This document shows positions 61,929 to 64,000 of a DNA stretch of 64,000 nucleotides, one piece after another. The position numbers and the translations under genes were made by a program. The stretch's first letter is position 1. Each line of letters begins with the position of its first letter. Under the pieces are notes generated by a model. It did no database searches. It was not told the origin of the DNA and worked only from the letters and a program-made list of their open reading frames with translations. This DNA comes from Alteromonas sp. KUL42 (GTDB lineage Bacteria > Pseudomonadota > Gammaproteobacteria > Enterobacterales > Alteromonadaceae): positions 124,001 through 188,000 of the forward strand of contig NZ_BJKK01000004.1 in assembly GCF_006538325.1 (NCBI RefSeq), written 5' to 3'.

Positions 61929-64000
61929 ATGAATAACAATTTATTTGTCACCAAACGCAACGGTGAAAAAGAATCTATCGACCTTGAAAAAATTCATAAG
62001 GTCGTTACATGGGCAGCCAAGGGACTTAAAAACGTCTCTGTTTCACAAGTTGAAATAAAGGCGCAAATTCAATTCTACGACGGCATTAATACAAGCGAAA
62101 TTCACGAGACGCTTATTAAGTCAGCGGCAGATCTTATCTCTACAGATGCGCCAGATTATCAATATATGGCTGCTCGACTGGCGATATTCCACCTTCGCAA
62201 AAAATCTTATGGCCAATTTGAACCGCCTGCCCTGTTTGATCACGTGACCAAAATGGTTGAGATGGGCAAATATGACAAACATTTGCTTGAAGACTATAGC
62301 GCTGAAGAATTTGCAGAAATGGATTCATATATCGACCACTGGCGCGATATGAACTTCAGCTTTGCAGCCGTTAAGCAGCTTGAAGGTAAATACCTTGTTC
62401 AAAACCGTGTTACTGGCGAGATCTACGAAAGCGCGCAGTTTTTATACATATTAGTTGCGGCGTGTTTGTTTGCCAATTATGACAAAGCAACACGTATGGA
62501 CTATATTCGTCGTTTCTACGATGCCGCTTCTACGTTTAAACTGTCGCTGCCAACGCCAATCATGGCAGGTGTACGTACACCAACACGCCAATTCAGCTCG
62601 TGCGTATTAATTGAAACTGGCGATAGCCTTGATTCAATTAACGCTACAGCCAGCGCTATCGTAAAATACGTAAGTCAGCGTGCAGGCATTGGTGTAAATG
62701 CAGGTCGCATTCGCGCACTAGGTAGCCCAATTCGCGGTGGTGAAGCATTCCACACTGGCTGTATTCCATTTTACAAGTACTTCCAGACAGCCGTTAAAAG
62801 CTGTTCTCAAGGTGGTGTTCGCGGTGGCGCTGCAACCTTGTTCTATCCAATTTGGCATATGGAAGTAGAATCGCTGTTAGTATTGAAGAACAACCGAGGG
62901 GTAGAAGAGAACCGTGTACGTCACCTCGATTACGGTGTGCAGTTTAACAAGCTGATGTACCAGCGCATGATGAAAGATGGTTATATTTCATTATTCAGCC
63001 CATCAGATGTTCCAGGTCTCTACGATGCGTTCTTTGCTGATCAAGCGAAGTTTGAAGAACTTTATGTGAAGTACGAAAACGATGACAGCATCCGTAAGAA
63101 GCAAATCAAAGCGATGGAACTGTTTAGCTTATTCATGCAAGAACGCGCAAGCACAGGCCGCATCTATTTGCAGAACGTTGACCACTGTAATACGCATAGC
63201 CCGTTCAACCCTGAAGTTGCGCCAGTTCGTCAAAGTAACCTTTGTTTAGAAATTGCACTACCTACTAAACCGCTTCAACATGTTAATGATGAAAACGGTG
63301 AGATTGCGCTTTGTACGTTATCTGCATTTAACCTTGGTGCAATTAAATCACTTGATGAGTTTGAAGAACTAGCAGACTTAGCTGTACGTGCACTCGACAA
63401 CTTGCTCGACTATCAAGACTACCCTGTTCCAGCCGCGTATAACGCGACTATGGGCCGACGCACATTAGGTGTGGGTGTGATTAACTTTGCATATTACTTA
63501 GCGAAAAACGGCGTTAAGTACTCTGATCACAGTGCGAATGGTCTTGTACACCGCACCTTTGAAGCTATGCAGTATTACCTACTGAAAGCGTCAAACAATT
63601 TGGCGAAAGAAAAAGGCGCATGTCCTAAATTCAATGAAACAACGTACTCGCAAGGTATCATGCCTATCGACAGCTATAAGAAAGACCTTGATAGTGTATG
63701 TAACGAACCTTTGCATTATGATTGGGATGCACTTCGCGAAGAAATTAAAACCTACGGACTACGCAACTCAACATTGTCTGCGTTAATGCCGTCAGAAACT
63801 TCTTCGCAAATTTCAAATGCAACCAATGGTATAGAGCCACCACGTGGTTTCATTAGCATTAAATCAAGCAAAGACGGTGTTCTTAAGCAAGTTGTGCCTG
63901 AGTACGAAACGTTAAAAGACCAATACGAATTGCTTTGGGATATTCCATCAAACGATGGCTACCTGCAGCTTGTGGGTATTATGCAGAAGTTTATTGATCA
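61929..64000 (+). CDS. nrdA: Ribonucleoside-diphosphate reductase subunit alpha (class Ia), partial
   Basis: The frame is open from ATG at 61929 to the window edge (690 residues, about nine tenths of the usual length). It has the N-terminal ATP cone (TKRNGEKESIDLEKIHKVV), PTPIMAGVRTPTRQFSSCVLIE, and the redox/radical cysteines in SSCVLIE, SNLCLEIALP and IALCTLSAFN, as in E. coli NrdA (C225, C439, C462), plus GRRTLGVGVINFAYYLAKNG. Known: makes deoxyribonucleotides, with NrdB supplying the tyrosyl radical; nrdB should follow outside the window. Confidence 0.97.
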   Translation, partial: MNNNLFVTKRNGEKESIDLEKIHKVVTWAAKGLKNVSVSQVEIKAQIQFYDGINTSEIHETLIKSAADLISTDAPDYQYMAARLAIFHLRKKSYGQFEPPALFDHVTKMVEMGKYDKHLLEDYSAEEFAEMDSYIDHWRDMNFSFAAVKQLEGKYLVQNRVTGEIYESAQFLYILVAACLFANYDKATRMDYIRRFYDAASTFKLSLPTPIMAGVRTPTRQFSSCVLIETGDSLDSINATASAIVKYVSQRAGIGVNAGRIRALGSPIRGGEAFHTGCIPFYKYFQTAVKSCSQGGVRGGAATLFYPIWHMEVESLLVLKNNRGVEENRVRHLDYGVQFNKLMYQRMMKDGYISLFSPSDVPGLYDAFFADQAKFEELYVKYENDDSIRKKQIKAMELFSLFMQERASTGRIYLQNVDHCNTHSPFNPEVAPVRQSNLCLEIALPTKPLQHVNDENGEIALCTLSAFNLGAIKSLDEFEELADLAVRALDNLLDYQDYPVPAAYNATMGRRTLGVGVINFAYYLAKNGVKYSDHSANGLVHRTFEAMQYYLLKASNNLAKEKGACPKFNETTYSQGIMPIDSYKKDLDSVCNEPLHYDWDALREEIKTYGLRNSTLSALMPSETSSQISNATNGIEPPRGFISIKSSKDGVLKQVVPEYETLKDQYELLWDIPSNDGYLQLVGIMQKFID

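Overview
The window is ordinary chromosome of a marine gammaproteobacterium, most probably an Alteromonas or close relative (Alteromonadaceae). This rests on gene content and order: lrp-ftsK-lolA-rarA-serS, serC-aroA-cmk-rpsA-ihfB, msbA-lpxK-ycaR-kdsB, cysZ/smc-zipA-ligA and gyrA/ubiG/nrdA all keep gammaproteobacterial synteny, while the genome uses SMC and has an alanine dehydrogenase divergent from lrp. Species assignment is inference; no marker gene was searched. I saw no tRNA, rRNA, CRISPR array, insertion sequence or prophage.

Layout. 1-5.5 kb: a partial phosphomannomutase, pirin, a glutathionyl-hydroquinone reductase, L-2-hydroxyglutarate oxidase and tRNA t6A dehydratase TcdA. 5.5-15.9 kb: DUF2919 membrane protein, RimO, an SDR, then the envelope cluster comEC / msbA-lpxK-ycaR-kdsB (lipid A export and Kdo activation) and a DUF2062 protein. 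16-24.3 kb: ligA, zipA, smc and cysZ. 24.4-30.5 kb: a Sel1-repeat zinc metalloprotease encoded just after NlpI, cytidine deaminase, and a small galactofuranose cassette (UDP-galactopyranose mutase plus glycosyltransferase). 30.5-38.2 kb is the accessory part: a tonB-ECF sigma-putative anti-sigma operon, a run of small poorly known genes including a 41-residue membrane protein, an S41 peptidase and a broken AraC-type regulator. 38.2-47.1 kb: serS, crcB, rarA, lolA, ftsK, lrp and divergent ald. 47.2-52.4 kb: pyrF, lapB, lapA and a large PilZ protein. 52.1-64 kb: ihfB, rpsA, cmk, aroA, serC, gyrA, then ubiG and the start of nrdA.

Three genes (smc, cysZ, an AraC regulator) are each broken by a one-base shift in a T/A homopolymer of 6-7 bases. 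The same kind of lesion in three otherwise conserved genes, one of them normally important for chromosome segregation, points to homopolymer indels in the assembly rather than real decay.

The most interesting leads are: (1) NlpI paired in one operon with a predicted periplasmic metzincin-like protease; (2) a perfect 10-bp inverted repeat that would bury the tonB ribosome-binding site; (3) a pair of NrdR-box-like sites 32 bp apart followed by an unusually long leader of about 480 bases with several stem-loops in front of nrdA; (4) an SOS-box-like site upstream of ftsK; (5) the small-gene cluster between tonB and the S41 peptidase.
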